DNA from: Lachnospiraceae bacterium
GTDB lineage: Bacteria; Bacillota; Clostridia; Lachnospirales; Lachnospiraceae
Length of the DNA stretch: 64,000 nucleotides
NCBI GenBank assembly: GCA_015056905.1
Contig: SVFI01000004.1
Location: forward strand, 1 to 64,000
Direction of reading: 5' to 3'
Numbering within the stretch: the first letter of the stretch is position 1; each line of letters opens with the position of its first letter. The notes below the pieces were generated by a model. It made no database searches. It was not told where the DNA came from and saw only the letters and a list, made by a program, of their open reading frames with translations. Below are positions 17,703 through 27,128 of the stretch, piece after piece. The translations under genes and the position numbers were made by a program.

Positions 17703-18490
17703 CAGATCATTACCTCCTTTGCATCATAGACCGGTCCGTCGGTACAAACTCTTGCATTTTTCACATGTGAGTGATGATCTACTTCTTTCGTGGTACATAC
17801 ACATCCGAGACATGCACCTACTCCGCACGCCATTCTCTCCTCGAGGGAAATGTACGCTTTCATCTGGTTGGCCTCAGCAAATTGTTTGATGGCACGAAGC
17901 ATCGGCATCGGTCCGCAGGCAAAAATAACATCGCCCTTCAAATCATTATCTTCAATCGCATTCATAACAGTGCCCTTACTTCCGCTGCTGCCATCCTCAG
18001 TCGCGACATAAAGGTCTGCATATAATTTAAAATCCTCACAGAGGAAAAGTTCATTACGATATCCGAGAACAGCACTGATTTTCTCTGCCTTTCCACGCGC
18101 TGAAAGCTCCTTGGATAACTGAAGCATCGGCGGAATTCCGATTCCTCCGCCCATAAGGAACACTCTCTTTCCGTCTGCCTTCTCAAGCGGAAATCCGTTA
18201 CCCAACGTTCCGAGAATTGTAATATCCGCACCTGTATGATAATTGGAAAACTCTGCCGTTCCGCTTCCCGCAACACGGTATACGATACGTAGCATCGTCT
18301 TCTCCTCATTCACCTCACAAATACTAATCGGTCTCGGGAGCAGTGTTGCCTGATTTTTCGGGTATACACTGATAAACTGTCCCGGCTTTGCATCCTTCGC
18401 CAGTTCCGTCTCTATCCACATATCATAAATTCCGACTGCAATCTCATCCTGACGATATACTCTTGCAGTCACTTTTTTCTTCTGTGCCAT
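17702..18490 (-). CDS. pyrK: dihydroorotate dehydrogenase B, electron-transfer subunit
   Basis: The protein has 262 residues. It has the FAD domain (ATLLPRPISICEV), the NAD-binding domain (RVFLMGGGIGIPPMLQLSKE) and a C-terminal [2Fe-2S] site with Cys spacing CGVGACLGC-C and a last Cys in NARVC. It carries electrons from PyrD to NAD. It lies between pyrC and pyrD with 33-base and -1-base gaps. Confidence 0.96.
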   Translation of the reverse strand: MAQKKKVTARVYRQDEIAVGIYDMWIETELAKDAKPGQFISVYPKNQATLLPRPISICEVNEEKTMLRIVYRVAGSGTAEFSNYHTGADITILGTLGNGFPLEKADGKRVFLMGGGIGIPPMLQLSKELSARGKAEKISAVLGYRNELFLCEDFKLYADLYVATEDGSSGSKGTVMNAIEDNDLKGDVIFACGPMPMLRAIKQFAEANQMKAYISLEERMACGVGACLGCVCTTKEVDHHSHVKNARVCTDGPVYDAKEVMI

Positions 18491-18523
18491 ATCTTATTTC
18501 CTTTCTGTCTGCATGATGGTGTT

Positions 18524-19810
18524 TTATTTTTGATAGGCAATTTCGCCTTTACAAATCGTCATATCAATCGTACCATAAAATGTCTTTCCGAGGAATGGTG
18601 AATTCGAAGAACGCGATACAAACTCATCAAAAGTTACCTGCTGCTCATCATCAAATATCATGATATCTGCTACTGCGCCCTCTTCAACAGCTCCATGCGG
18701 AAGATGATACATCTGCGCCGGTGCAAGACTCATGCGCTCAAACAACTGCGGAAGCGTAAGGTAACCGGGTCTCACGAGACTTGTTACCGCTAACGCAAAC
18801 GCCGTTTCCAAACCAATAATACCGCTCGGTGCCTCCGTAATCGCACGAGCCTTCTCTTCTGCACTGTGAGGTGCATGGTCTGTCGCTATCAAATCTATCG
18901 TCCCATCCTTCAGCCCTTCTATCACTGCCATACGGTCCGCCTCTTCGCGCAGCGGCGGATTCATCTTCGCAAGTGTACCATATTCTATGGCAGCCTCCTC
19001 CGTCAACGTAAAGTGATGTGGCGTTGCCTCTGCATGAATGTTGCTTTGACCAAGCTCTGCCGCTCTCTTCTTTGCCTTGCGGACAAGCTCCACACTTTCC
19101 TTTGCACTAATATGCTGTACGTTAAAAATTGCTCCCGTGGAAAGTGCCAGTTCTAAATCTCTCTCAACCAGACTGATTTCTGCCATACGGTCGGAACCTC
19201 CGATACCGAAATGTGCGGACGCTTTTCCTCTGTTAATTCCGTTATTTTCAATATAGGAAGGGTCCTCCTCGTGAAAACTGAGCGGAACATCGAGTCTGAC
19301 AGCTTCCTCCATTGCACTCCGAACAAGCTCTTCCGATAAAATCGGAATTCCGTCATCCGTAAATCCGACCGCACCGGATTTGTAAAGTGCAGACATGTCC
19401 GTCATCTTTTCTCCTTTTAAAGACTCCGTAATGCTCGCACATGTATGCACGTGAATCAGTGTCTTTTTCCCTTTATCCAACACGTAGGTAAGCGTCTCCT
19501 CATTATCCACGGAAGGTTTCGTGTTAGCCATGAGTACCACTGCCGTAAAACCACCCTTTGCAGCCGCCTTTGCTCCCGTCTCGATATCCTCTTTATAGGT
19601 AAATCCCGGATCACGGAAATGCACATGAACATCGACAAGTCCCGGACCAATCTTTTTACCGGATACGTCTATAATTTGTGCCTCTTCATATTGTGCAGCA
19701 TCGATGTGCTCCGCTATTTTTTCAATTTTTCCGTCGCGGACAAGAATGTCGCTCTGATACATTGTGCCCTTTTTCGGGTCAACAATGATTCCTCCCTGAA
19801 TCAGTTTCAT
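18524..19810 (-). CDS. pyrC: dihydroorotase
   Basis: The protein has 428 residues; ATG at 19810 has AAGGAGGA at 8 bases and an upstream in-frame Met at 19858 has none. It makes dihydroorotate from carbamoyl aspartate. DVHVHFRDPG carries two metal-binding His, with more ligands in LSFHEEDP, HISAKESV and ATDHAPHSAEEK. It is a class I type enzyme, first of the pyrC-K-D run. No PyrR attenuator hairpin was found before it. Confidence 0.95.
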   Translation of the reverse strand: MKLIQGGIIVDPKKGTMYQSDILVRDGKIEKIAEHIDAAQYEEAQIIDVSGKKIGPGLVDVHVHFRDPGFTYKEDIETGAKAAAKGGFTAVVLMANTKPSVDNEETLTYVLDKGKKTLIHVHTCASITESLKGEKMTDMSALYKSGAVGFTDDGIPILSEELVRSAMEEAVRLDVPLSFHEEDPSYIENNGINRGKASAHFGIGGSDRMAEISLVERDLELALSTGAIFNVQHISAKESVELVRKAKKRAAELGQSNIHAEATPHHFTLTEEAAIEYGTLAKMNPPLREEADRMAVIEGLKDGTIDLIATDHAPHSAEEKARAITEAPSGIIGLETAFALAVTSLVRPGYLTLPQLFERMSLAPAQMYHLPHGAVEEGAVADIMIFDDEQQVTFDEFVSRSSNSPFLGKTFYGTIDMTICKGEIAYQK

Positions 19811-19869
19811 ACGGAGTTCCTCCTTGCGTATTTTCGCATTTTCTCTGTCTACTATCATACACCACTTTG

Positions 19870-20286
19870 TCAGTCAAAAACAACTGTCATATCCTGATAT
19901 TCTGTTTTTATAACAATATATGGTGTTGTCTCCTTCTCCAGTTTCCTCTCTGCCTGCGACGGACCGATGAGCGTCGATGAAAAATATATCGCATTGGATG
20001 TTTGATACACATCTTCCACCTGAATGCTGTATCCTCCGGACGGTTGTGTACCATAGCCCTGGCAGATAAAAAGATAATCTCCATCCTGATAAGTCATTTT
20101 AAACGGTTGCTGTTTTTTTCCATCAACCAAAACTTTCAGTTCCTCCGGAAGCCGGTCCTCACTCGTCACCGTGTACTCAATATTTTTTATCTTTTCCTCG
20201 TCAAGTTTATCACCTTTGCAGCCGACCAGAAACAAAGTAAGCATAAGCAAACTTATTCCCATGATGATAATTCTTTGCTGTCCCAA
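19870..20286 (-). CDS. PrcB-domain lipoprotein
   Basis: The protein has 138 residues; TTG at 20286 has AAGGAG at 8 bases, better than the internal ATG at 20262. A lipobox (LFLVGC) follows a short hydrophobic signal. The rest matches a PrcB C-terminal domain by motif order: YLFICQGYGTQPSGGYSIQV, then SSTLIGPSQAE and PYIVIK. Such domains accompany proteases in some bacteria, but none is adjacent here. It sits upstream of pyrC on the same strand. Confidence 0.75.
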   Translation of the reverse strand: MGQQRIIIMGISLLMLTLFLVGCKGDKLDEEKIKNIEYTVTSEDRLPEELKVLVDGKKQQPFKMTYQDGDYLFICQGYGTQPSGGYSIQVEDVYQTSNAIYFSSTLIGPSQAERKLEKETTPYIVIKTEYQDMTVVFD

Positions 20287-20375
20287 TTCGCCACTCCTTA
20301 TATCTATTCTTTAATATTGTATGGAAACAGCACAAAAACTATGACCTAATACCCGGGCACATCTGTTGAAAGAAG

Positions 20376-20404
20376 TTGTTATTTTATCATATTTAGGATA
20401 TAAT
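20376..20404 (+). promoter_or_regulatory. promoter of plsC
   Basis: TTGTTA at 20376-20381 and TATAAT at 20399-20404 are separated by 17 bases, 35 bases before the plsC start. Confidence 0.7.
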
Positions 20405-20438
20405 ATCTTCTGTTCAGAGTGAAAGAAAGGGTGAAAAC

Positions 20439-21173
20439 ATGTTACGTTTTTTAGCTATATTAATTTTTTTGATTTTATTTCTCGTTCTCACGATTCCGAT
20501 TATGGTTGTCGAGTGGGTCATCAACAAGTTCAATCCGGGACTTAGGCGCAAAACATCCAATGCCATTGTCAAGTGGGGCCTTGGTGTATGTGTATTCCTC
20601 GCAGGAACCAAGATTACTACCATTGGAATTGAGAACATTCCGAAAGACCGGGCAGTGCTTTATGTCGGTAACCACAGAAGCTATTTTGACATTCTTCTTC
20701 TTGCCATGCACGCACCGGGACCAATCAGCTTCCTTGCCAAAAAAGAAATGCTCCGTTACCCGCTGCTTTGTCACTGGATGATGCTCATCGACAGCACATT
20801 CATTGACCGCAGCGACATCAAACAGGGGCTTAAAGTTATTCTCAAAAATATCGAACTGCTGAAAGAAGGAGTTTCCGTCTCAGTATTCCCTGAAGGAACA
20901 CGCAACAAGACAGATGAAATTCTTCTCCCGTTCCATGACGGAAGTTTCAAAATGGCAGAGAAATCAAAATGTCCGATTGTTATTGTCACCTATAACAACA
21001 CACGCAACATCTTTGAAGCTCATATGCCACGTGTTGAAAAGCAACATATTATCATGGAATTTTCCAAGCCGTTTTATATGTCAGACCTCTCACCGGAGGA
21101 CAGACGTCACATCGGCAAATATGTCAGCAACATTTTAATTGAAACTCATGAAAAAAATAAGGAATTGGTCTAA
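20439..21173 (+). CDS. plsC: 1-acyl-sn-glycerol-3-phosphate acyltransferase
   Basis: The protein has 244 residues. An N-terminal membrane helix is followed by the acyltransferase motifs: NHRSYFDILLL (motif I, the H-x4-D charge relay with Tyr-Phe), FLAKKEMLRYPL (II), FPEGTRNKTDEILLPFHDG (III) and PIVIVTYNN (IV). It adds the second acyl chain to make phosphatidic acid at the inner membrane face. It has its own promoter and converges on murF with a 4-base overlap of stops. Confidence 0.93.
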   Translation: MLRFLAILIFLILFLVLTIPIMVVEWVINKFNPGLRRKTSNAIVKWGLGVCVFLAGTKITTIGIENIPKDRAVLYVGNHRSYFDILLLAMHAPGPISFLAKKEMLRYPLLCHWMMLIDSTFIDRSDIKQGLKVILKNIELLKEGVSVSVFPEGTRNKTDEILLPFHDGSFKMAEKSKCPIVIVTYNNTRNIFEAHMPRVEKQHIIMEFSKPFYMSDLSPEDRRHIGKYVSNILIETHEKNKELV

Positions 21174-22549
21174 TCGGCCAATTCCTTTTTCAACGTTTCA
21201 AAATGCATTCCGTGGGATGCTTTTATTAAAATAATATCTCCGTCCTGCAATATGGTTTCTTTCGCCGAGAGAAATTCCTCTTTCGTCTCGAACCGGCGAA
21301 GCATGAAATCTGTTTCATCTTCCTGTATATCATTACCCGCTGCTAACGCACCCTCGTATATGTGACGCGCGTTTTCGCCGATACAAATAAGTACATCAAT
21401 TCCTGCTGTCCGTGCATAACTTCCGACCTGTGCATGAAGCGCATCCGAATTCTCTCCAAGTTCAAACATATCCCCGAGAATTGCTACCTTCCTGCCTTCC
21501 GTTTCCGCAAGTGCATCCAGAGTCGCTTTCATGGAAACAGGATTTGCATTGTAACTCTCATCAATCAGAGTGCACTTCTCCCCCTCGGTCACTTCTCCTC
21601 TTCCCGCAAGCGCTGTTACGCTCGGAATTCCTCTTTCTATCTCATCTTTGCTAAGCCCGAGCAGCTTTGCCACACAGACCGCTGCCATCGCATTTTTTAT
21701 CTGATGTATTCCCGGAACACGGATATCCGCATCCACCGTCATATCACCTTTATGTATTTTACATGTTGTTCCAAGTAAGCCTCTGCTAACCACATCGTCT
21801 GCATAACATTCATCTGTTCCGAAAAAACAAGGCTTCTTTCCGTTTACCTCGCCAACGGTAATCAGCTTATCGTCCTGCCCGTTAAGCACGACGTCCCCCT
21901 CCTCGGAGAGTCCTTCAAAAATCTCTGTTTTTGCTCTCAAGACTCCGTCTCTGTCTCCGAGATTCTCCAAATGACATTCCCCGATGTTTGTGATGACGCA
22001 GACATCCGGACGTACCATGGCAGTCAAGCGGCTCATCTCACCGAAATCGCTGATTCCCATCTCCACTACCGCTACTTCATGTTCATCCCGTATGCGGAAC
22101 AGCGTCAGAGGAACACCTACTTCATTGTTAAAATTACCTGACGTTTTGAGCACATTGTATTTGGCCGTAAGAACGCCTGCTATCATTTCCTTCGTACTCG
22201 TCTTACCGACACTTCCGGTAATACCTATCACTTTACAGGAGAGCTGATTTCGGTAAAATGCAGCAATCTCCCTAAGTGCACGAAACGTATCTGAAACAAG
22301 TATATAAGGGCAATCCACTTCCGGCTCTTTCTCCACAAGTGCGCAGAGAGCGCCTTTTTCCATCACCTGACCGACGAACGAATGACCATCCACCCGCTCC
22401 CCTTTGGTTGCGACAAAAAGCCATCCCGGTTCAATCAGTCTGGAATCAATGGCAATACCGCTTACACAGTTTAACTTTATATCCTCAGGTCCATGGTATT
22501 GACCATGACACGCTGACGCAATATTTTCCGGAGTCATATTTTTCATCAT
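21170..22549 (-). CDS. murF: UDP-MurNAc-tripeptide D-alanyl-D-alanine ligase
   Basis: The protein has 459 residues. VIGITGSVGKTSTKEMIAGVL is the ATP loop, EMGISDFGEMSRL and NIGECHLENLGDRDG are central Mur ligase motifs, and DESYNANPVSMKATLDAL is the MurF C-terminal signature. It adds D-Ala-D-Ala to the peptidoglycan precursor. It directly follows ddl, which makes that dipeptide. The start is one of two adjacent ATG codons. Confidence 0.96.
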   Translation of the reverse strand: MMKNMTPENIASACHGQYHGPEDIKLNCVSGIAIDSRLIEPGWLFVATKGERVDGHSFVGQVMEKGALCALVEKEPEVDCPYILVSDTFRALREIAAFYRNQLSCKVIGITGSVGKTSTKEMIAGVLTAKYNVLKTSGNFNNEVGVPLTLFRIRDEHEVAVVEMGISDFGEMSRLTAMVRPDVCVITNIGECHLENLGDRDGVLRAKTEIFEGLSEEGDVVLNGQDDKLITVGEVNGKKPCFFGTDECYADDVVSRGLLGTTCKIHKGDMTVDADIRVPGIHQIKNAMAAVCVAKLLGLSKDEIERGIPSVTALAGRGEVTEGEKCTLIDESYNANPVSMKATLDALAETEGRKVAILGDMFELGENSDALHAQVGSYARTAGIDVLICIGENARHIYEGALAAGNDIQEDETDFMLRRFETKEEFLSAKETILQDGDIILIKASHGMHFETLKKELAD

Positions 22550-22567
22550 ATTATATCACCGTTTCAT

Positions 22568-23596
22568 TTATTCATATTTCCGAAGAGATACTTCAATGAG
22601 CCATTCACAAAGCTTGTTGAAATCATAGCCGATTTCTTTTGCCTCCTGCGGAAGAAGCGAAGTCGGCGTCATTCCCGGAAGCGTGTTTGCCTCCAGACAG
22701 AACATCTCTCCGTCTTCATTCATCATAAAATCTATGCGGGCGTAGGACTCAATATGAAGCGCCTCAAATACCTTCTGCGCATAGTCCTGCATCTTGAGCG
22801 TAAGCTCCTCGGAAAGTTCCGCCGGACATGTCTCAATCGCGCTTCCCGCCTGATATTTGTTCTTATAGTCATAAAATCCTTCCAGCGGTGCAATCTCTAT
22901 AATCGGAAGAGCTTTGCCCTCAATGACACCGACTGAAAATTCTCTTCCCTTAATATATTGCTCCACGATAACCTGCGAATCATATGTCTGCGCCTGCACA
23001 ATCGCTTTCTCGCACTCCGCCGCATCCTTAACCATATAAACACCGACACTTGAACCGCCGTTGCACGCTTTGACAACCGCAGGATACATCACATCATCCG
23101 GAAGCTTATCTCCCATTTTCAATGTATATCCCTGTGGCGTCGGAATGTTTGCTCCCGAGAAAATCTGTTTTGACAAACCTTTATCCATGGAAACAGCCGC
23201 TCCGAGGGGACCTGTTCCCGTATATTTAATACCTTCTAAATCAAGTGCCGCCTGCACTCTTCCGTCCTCACCGTTCTCGCCATGAAGTCCCATAAATACG
23301 ATGTCCGCCTGATGACAGATATCTATCACATTCGGACCGAAAAATCCGCTGCCGCCTCTTTTTTGCTTAATTGCCTCAATATCCGGGTCACTCTCTCCGA
23401 TGGCTTCAATTGTTTCTGCCCAATCTTTTTGCAATGCAAAAATATCACTGCAATCTCCTTCATCGTATCCCATAAATACATCAAGTAACACAACCTGATG
23501 CCCATTTTCTTTTAATGCATGATACACCATTTTCCCGGTAATCAGGGAAACATCTCTCTCAGTGCTTGTTCCGCCTGCCAAAACTACAATTTTCAT
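22568..23596 (-). CDS. ddl: D-alanine--D-alanine ligase
   Basis: The protein has 342 residues. KIVVLAGGTSTERDVSLITG at the N-terminus, GLHGENGEDGRVQAAL, YTGTGPLGAAVSMDKGLSKQ and the C-terminal EANTLPGMTPTSLLPQEA are the ATP-grasp Ddl motifs. The Tyr of the omega-loop D-Ala-type ligase region appears as FYDYKNKYQ, as expected for D-Ala rather than D-Lac. Its start overlaps the stop of the GH9-like gene by 4 bases, and murF follows 18 bases later. Confidence 0.96.
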   Translation of the reverse strand: MKIVVLAGGTSTERDVSLITGKMVYHALKENGHQVVLLDVFMGYDEGDCSDIFALQKDWAETIEAIGESDPDIEAIKQKRGGSGFFGPNVIDICHQADIVFMGLHGENGEDGRVQAALDLEGIKYTGTGPLGAAVSMDKGLSKQIFSGANIPTPQGYTLKMGDKLPDDVMYPAVVKACNGGSSVGVYMVKDAAECEKAIVQAQTYDSQVIVEQYIKGREFSVGVIEGKALPIIEIAPLEGFYDYKNKYQAGSAIETCPAELSEELTLKMQDYAQKVFEALHIESYARIDFMMNEDGEMFCLEANTLPGMTPTSLLPQEAKEIGYDFNKLCEWLIEVSLRKYE

Positions 23597-25035
23597 TCTG
23601 CATCCTCACTTTCTGTAAGATTCCCCAAAATCAAAAGCAATGTTGCTTTCTTTCCATGAGAGAGGTCAATCTCCTCCATGTTATGGAGCATGGAATGTAT
23701 CTGTTCCTTGCACAGATTTCTATACTCGCGGCTGACAATAATATAGTCCGCAATCGCCAGCCAGATGGAACTTTCCAACGAATCCTCTTTTCCTGCAATT
23801 CTTCCGAAAACGCTCTGCGGCCATATATCCAAATACTCTCCGCACAAATTCATCATCTCCGACATCTGCGCATCACAGATTGTCATGTCTGCCCCTTTCA
23901 GGGATGTCATATAAAATAAATTTCCCCACAACTTTGCATCACAAAGAATAGTCTTCTCTTTCGTTAGCAATCGGTAACCCGGCTTAAGCACTGTTCCGTC
24001 CTGTTTATACGCATCCTTGATAGCCGCATGATACGTATAGTTTCCGACTGCACGAAACAGAGAAGCTGCTGCCATATATTGCAAATCTCCCGACAATTTA
24101 AACCGTGCTGCATTCTGATACGCCTTCTGCGCCTGCGACAGCGTCTGCCCCGCCAGCGGTGCATTGTGAGGCTGAAGCACAACATAAGCCGTTGCCATCG
24201 CAGATGCAAACATATAATCTTCCTTTACTGTCTGCTGCTCTAAATCACCCGGCTCCGCATAGTTTAAACTCTGTCCCTGCTCACGCAACCTTGCGTCTCT
24301 GTCCGTTAGCACCTGCTCTCTCACTGTCAAAATCCACTGTGCATGTTCTTCCAGTTTTTTCTCATAATCCTCACCGAACGAACTCGGATAAAACTGGTAA
24401 GCCGTCGCTAACTTTTGGAAAGTATAGTAAATTTGCATCCTTTCCCTGACGCTCTTTGTGTCTCCATAGTACTTCTCAGGCGTCAGTTCCAAAAATTCTT
24501 TTTTTAATTCATCATATTGTGTCTCATATCTGTTTTCATCCACGCGGAACGTATAAGACTGTCCGATAACAGCTGTCTGTATGTAGTATACGCCGGGGTC
24601 GGTAATCTGTGAAAAATCTCCTTTATAGACAGATTTCCCTTCTGATTTTTTGTTCCCCATCTTTTTTAATGTTCCGGTATAAACACGTTTGTTCGTCGCG
24701 CTCTCCAACACATAAAAAGATTCGGAAAGATTGTCACCTACAAAGTAAGCGTACTTTTTATCTTCCGGCGCATATCCCATTAAATCCACAAATATATTTG
24801 AATTGACCTGAGGTCTTGTGAAATTCTGTTCGTATTCCTCTTCCCCGACAAAGCCTTCCCGATGTTCCATCTCAACCTCGTAATCGCTTTGTACGGTTTC
24901 TACCGGAACCGTCTCCGGCTCCGTATGAATGTCTCCTTGACATCCACACAGGAAAGCCAGGCAGAACACACAAAACAGCAGGCTTTTCCTCTTGCTCTGT
25001 TTTCTCTTCCGCATTCTAAAATATATCCTCCGCAT
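23593..25035 (-). CDS. lipoprotein with GH9-like fold, apparently lacking the catalytic site
   Basis: The protein has up to 480 residues. ATG at 25014 after GGAGG is an alternative start to 25035. A basic N-terminus and lipobox (LAFLCGC) anchor it outside the membrane. VNSNIFVDLMGYAPEDKKYA to about residue 175 matches the N-terminal Ig-like domain of GH9 cellulases. The rest is helical with GH9-like blocks (KLATAYQFYPSSFG then DYEKKLEEHAQWIL, and SAMATAYVVL). The usual DAGDY motif is missing, so cellulase activity is doubtful. Its stop overlaps the ddl start, which points to a role in the cell envelope. Confidence 0.65.
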   Translation of the reverse strand: MRRIYFRMRKRKQSKRKSLLFCVFCLAFLCGCQGDIHTEPETVPVETVQSDYEVEMEHREGFVGEEEYEQNFTRPQVNSNIFVDLMGYAPEDKKYAYFVGDNLSESFYVLESATNKRVYTGTLKKMGNKKSEGKSVYKGDFSQITDPGVYYIQTAVIGQSYTFRVDENRYETQYDELKKEFLELTPEKYYGDTKSVRERMQIYYTFQKLATAYQFYPSSFGEDYEKKLEEHAQWILTVREQVLTDRDARLREQGQSLNYAEPGDLEQQTVKEDYMFASAMATAYVVLQPHNAPLAGQTLSQAQKAYQNAARFKLSGDLQYMAAASLFRAVGNYTYHAAIKDAYKQDGTVLKPGYRLLTKEKTILCDAKLWGNLFYMTSLKGADMTICDAQMSEMMNLCGEYLDIWPQSVFGRIAGKEDSLESSIWLAIADYIIVSREYRNLCKEQIHSMLHNMEEIDLSHGKKATLLLILGNLTESEDAE

Positions 25036-25075
25036 ACCTTTGTATTATACCCCACGCGCTTTGACAGGTAAAGAG

Positions 25076-26257
25076 TTAAAGATACATTTCTGCGTCCCGA
25101 TAGACGATTTCTCCGTCTATCATTGTAAAGAGAACTTTTGAAAAAGTCTCAAAGGGATGTCCCCTAAATAAAACCAAATCCGCCAGCTTTCCTTTCTTTA
25201 TACTTCCCACTTTATGGTCCATACGACAGATGCGCGCAGCGGCAATGGTGAGCGCTTTCAGTCCTCCCTCCACAGAAAGACCTTCCTTTACCGCAAGTCC
25301 GCAGCAAAGAGGGAGCGACTGAATCAGCGTTACCGGATGGTCCGTTGTTACCGCAACCGTCACTCCTGCCTTCTCAAGCTCTCCCACGGTTTTAAATGCC
25401 ATATTCTGCACCTCGATTTTGTTTCTGCTGGCAAGGTCAGGTCCTATGATAGCAGGAAATCCCGAGCGCGCTATCTGCGGTGCAATCAGATGACCTTCAC
25501 TACAATGGTCCAGCGTGATATCCAGCCCAAATTCCTCCGCAATCCGTATCGCTGTTAAAATATCATCTGCTCTGTGCGCATGTACCTTAAGCGGAATTTT
25601 GCCTGCAAATACATCTCTGTAACAGCCAAAACGAAACTCGTCCGACGCATTCTCCTCCTTCCCTGCTTCCGGAGTTGTCGGATTTTTCATCACATAATTC
25701 CTTGCACTCATCAGCTCTTCTCTGAGCATGGATGCAATTGCCATTCTTGTGTAGGGACTTTTTTGAGTCATTCCGTAATTCATTTTCGGATTTTCCCCAA
25801 ATGCGACTTTCATGGCAGCAGGTGCTAACCGAATCATATCATCAATACATCTCCCATGTGTTTTGACGAATGCAAACTGACCGCCGACCACATTTGCACT
25901 CCCCGGACCTATCATAGCTGAGGTAATTCCCGCCGCCACGGCATTATGAAAAGCCGCATCCATCGGATTGATGGCATCAATCGCTCGAAGATAGGGCGTG
26001 AGAGGATTGACGCTTTCATTGCAATCATCTCCTTCCCTTCCCTTCTTCTCCTCCGTAATTCCCATATGGCAGTGCGCCTCGATAAATCCGGGAAACAACA
26101 TACTGCCCTTTGCATCAATCTGCCTTGCGGATACGGGGATGTCCAAATTCTCTCCGACGTCCCGGATAAGATTCTCCTCCACAAGAACTGTACCGTTTTC
26201 AAGAATTCCCGTCTCATCCTCCATTGTAAATACTCTTGCATTCTTTATGGCTATCAT
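25076..26257 (-). CDS. amidohydrolase (imidazolonepropionase-like metal-dependent hydrolase)
   Basis: The protein has 393 residues; ATG at 26257 follows AGGTGG, while a GTG at 26266 has none. Metal ligands are seen in EAHCHMG (H-x-H), VHAHRADD, LDHCSEGH and TTDHPV, with the usual N-terminal strand region IAIKNARVFTMEDE and closing GKLADLVLF. It hydrolyses a cyclic amide or similar bond in the cytosol; the substrate is not evident. It follows the SpoIIQ-like gene by 9 bases, so it seems part of the same minus-strand operon. Confidence 0.85.
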   Translation of the reverse strand: MIAIKNARVFTMEDETGILENGTVLVEENLIRDVGENLDIPVSARQIDAKGSMLFPGFIEAHCHMGITEEKKGREGDDCNESVNPLTPYLRAIDAINPMDAAFHNAVAAGITSAMIGPGSANVVGGQFAFVKTHGRCIDDMIRLAPAAMKVAFGENPKMNYGMTQKSPYTRMAIASMLREELMSARNYVMKNPTTPEAGKEENASDEFRFGCYRDVFAGKIPLKVHAHRADDILTAIRIAEEFGLDITLDHCSEGHLIAPQIARSGFPAIIGPDLASRNKIEVQNMAFKTVGELEKAGVTVAVTTDHPVTLIQSLPLCCGLAVKEGLSVEGGLKALTIAAARICRMDHKVGSIKKGKLADLVLFRGHPFETFSKVLFTMIDGEIVYRDAEMYL

Positions 26258-26266
26258 CGCTGCCAC

Positions 26267-27088
26267 CTACTGAAGGAGACTGAGCGGATTCACCGGCTCA
26301 CCATCCTTGGTTATCATAAGATATACATGGTCACCTTCTACAGAATAATACTTTGTTGTCTTTGCCACATTTCCTATCACCTGTCCGCGCGATACCGTTG
26401 TACCCTCCTGTACCTGCAGTGCTTCAAGTTGCCCATAGGTAACTTCATATCCGCTTCCGACATTCATCACGACATACTGTCCGAGCTGCGCGGATTCACC
26501 GATTTTTACAACCTGTCCGCGTGCCACGGCACTGACGTTGTCACCCTGCGCCGCCCCGATTAAAATAGCCGGATTGTATTTATACTGCATTAGTGTAGCA
26601 AAATATACAGCGCTATCCATGCTGTAATTCAAAATCACATCTCCCGCCAAAGGCCATCCCATACCATCTTCTTTCGAAAAAGAAAGTTCTGCCACTTCTG
26701 TTACCACGGACTCCGAAGATGTCTCCACACTTTTCTCTGTGCTCCCTTCCTGCAAAGACTCATCTTCTTTGGGAATCTCCCTTCCCCCGGAATTCTCCTC
26801 GCCGGAAACTTTCTCTTCATCTTCCTGCGAAGTTTCCCCTTTTGGATATGTGTTTACTACATCACCGCCACTGACGCGCGCCAGCGAAGCCCCACTGTTT
26901 AGTTCCGGGTCATTTGCCATACTGGTTCCTGTCTGTTCACCGACATTCATCTGTGTTAAATCCAATTTGTAATCCGTTGCCGTATTCATCGATTGATTGA
27001 CATAGATGGCTGTCGCTATACAACCTGTAATGACAACTGCCGTTGAAAAAATCAGACTCTTCTTTTGTTTGTTATTATTTTTTCGCAT
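26267..27088 (-). CDS. spoIIQ: SpoIIQ-like membrane protein with degenerate M23 domain
   Basis: The protein has 273 residues; ATG at 27088 has GAGGTG at 7 bases. One N-terminal helix (LIFSTAVVITGCIATAIYV), a Ser/Glu-rich spacer and a LytM/M23 fold at about 150-270 (GDNVSAVARGQVVKIGESAQ, GYEVTYGQLEALQVQEG, ENVAK-like turns). The zinc motifs of active M23 enzymes (HxxxD and HxH) are replaced by NPAILIGA and HVYLM, so it should not cut peptidoglycan. Following spoIID, it fits SpoIIQ, which crosses the space between forespore and mother cell during engulfment. Confidence 0.75.
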   Translation of the reverse strand: MRKNNNKQKKSLIFSTAVVITGCIATAIYVNQSMNTATDYKLDLTQMNVGEQTGTSMANDPELNSGASLARVSGGDVVNTYPKGETSQEDEEKVSGEENSGGREIPKEDESLQEGSTEKSVETSSESVVTEVAELSFSKEDGMGWPLAGDVILNYSMDSAVYFATLMQYKYNPAILIGAAQGDNVSAVARGQVVKIGESAQLGQYVVMNVGSGYEVTYGQLEALQVQEGTTVSRGQVIGNVAKTTKYYSVEGDHVYLMITKDGEPVNPLSLLQ

Positions 27089-27128
27089 ATTTATCACCTC
27101 GGTGATAGTGTTTCCCATTTTTTCTACT

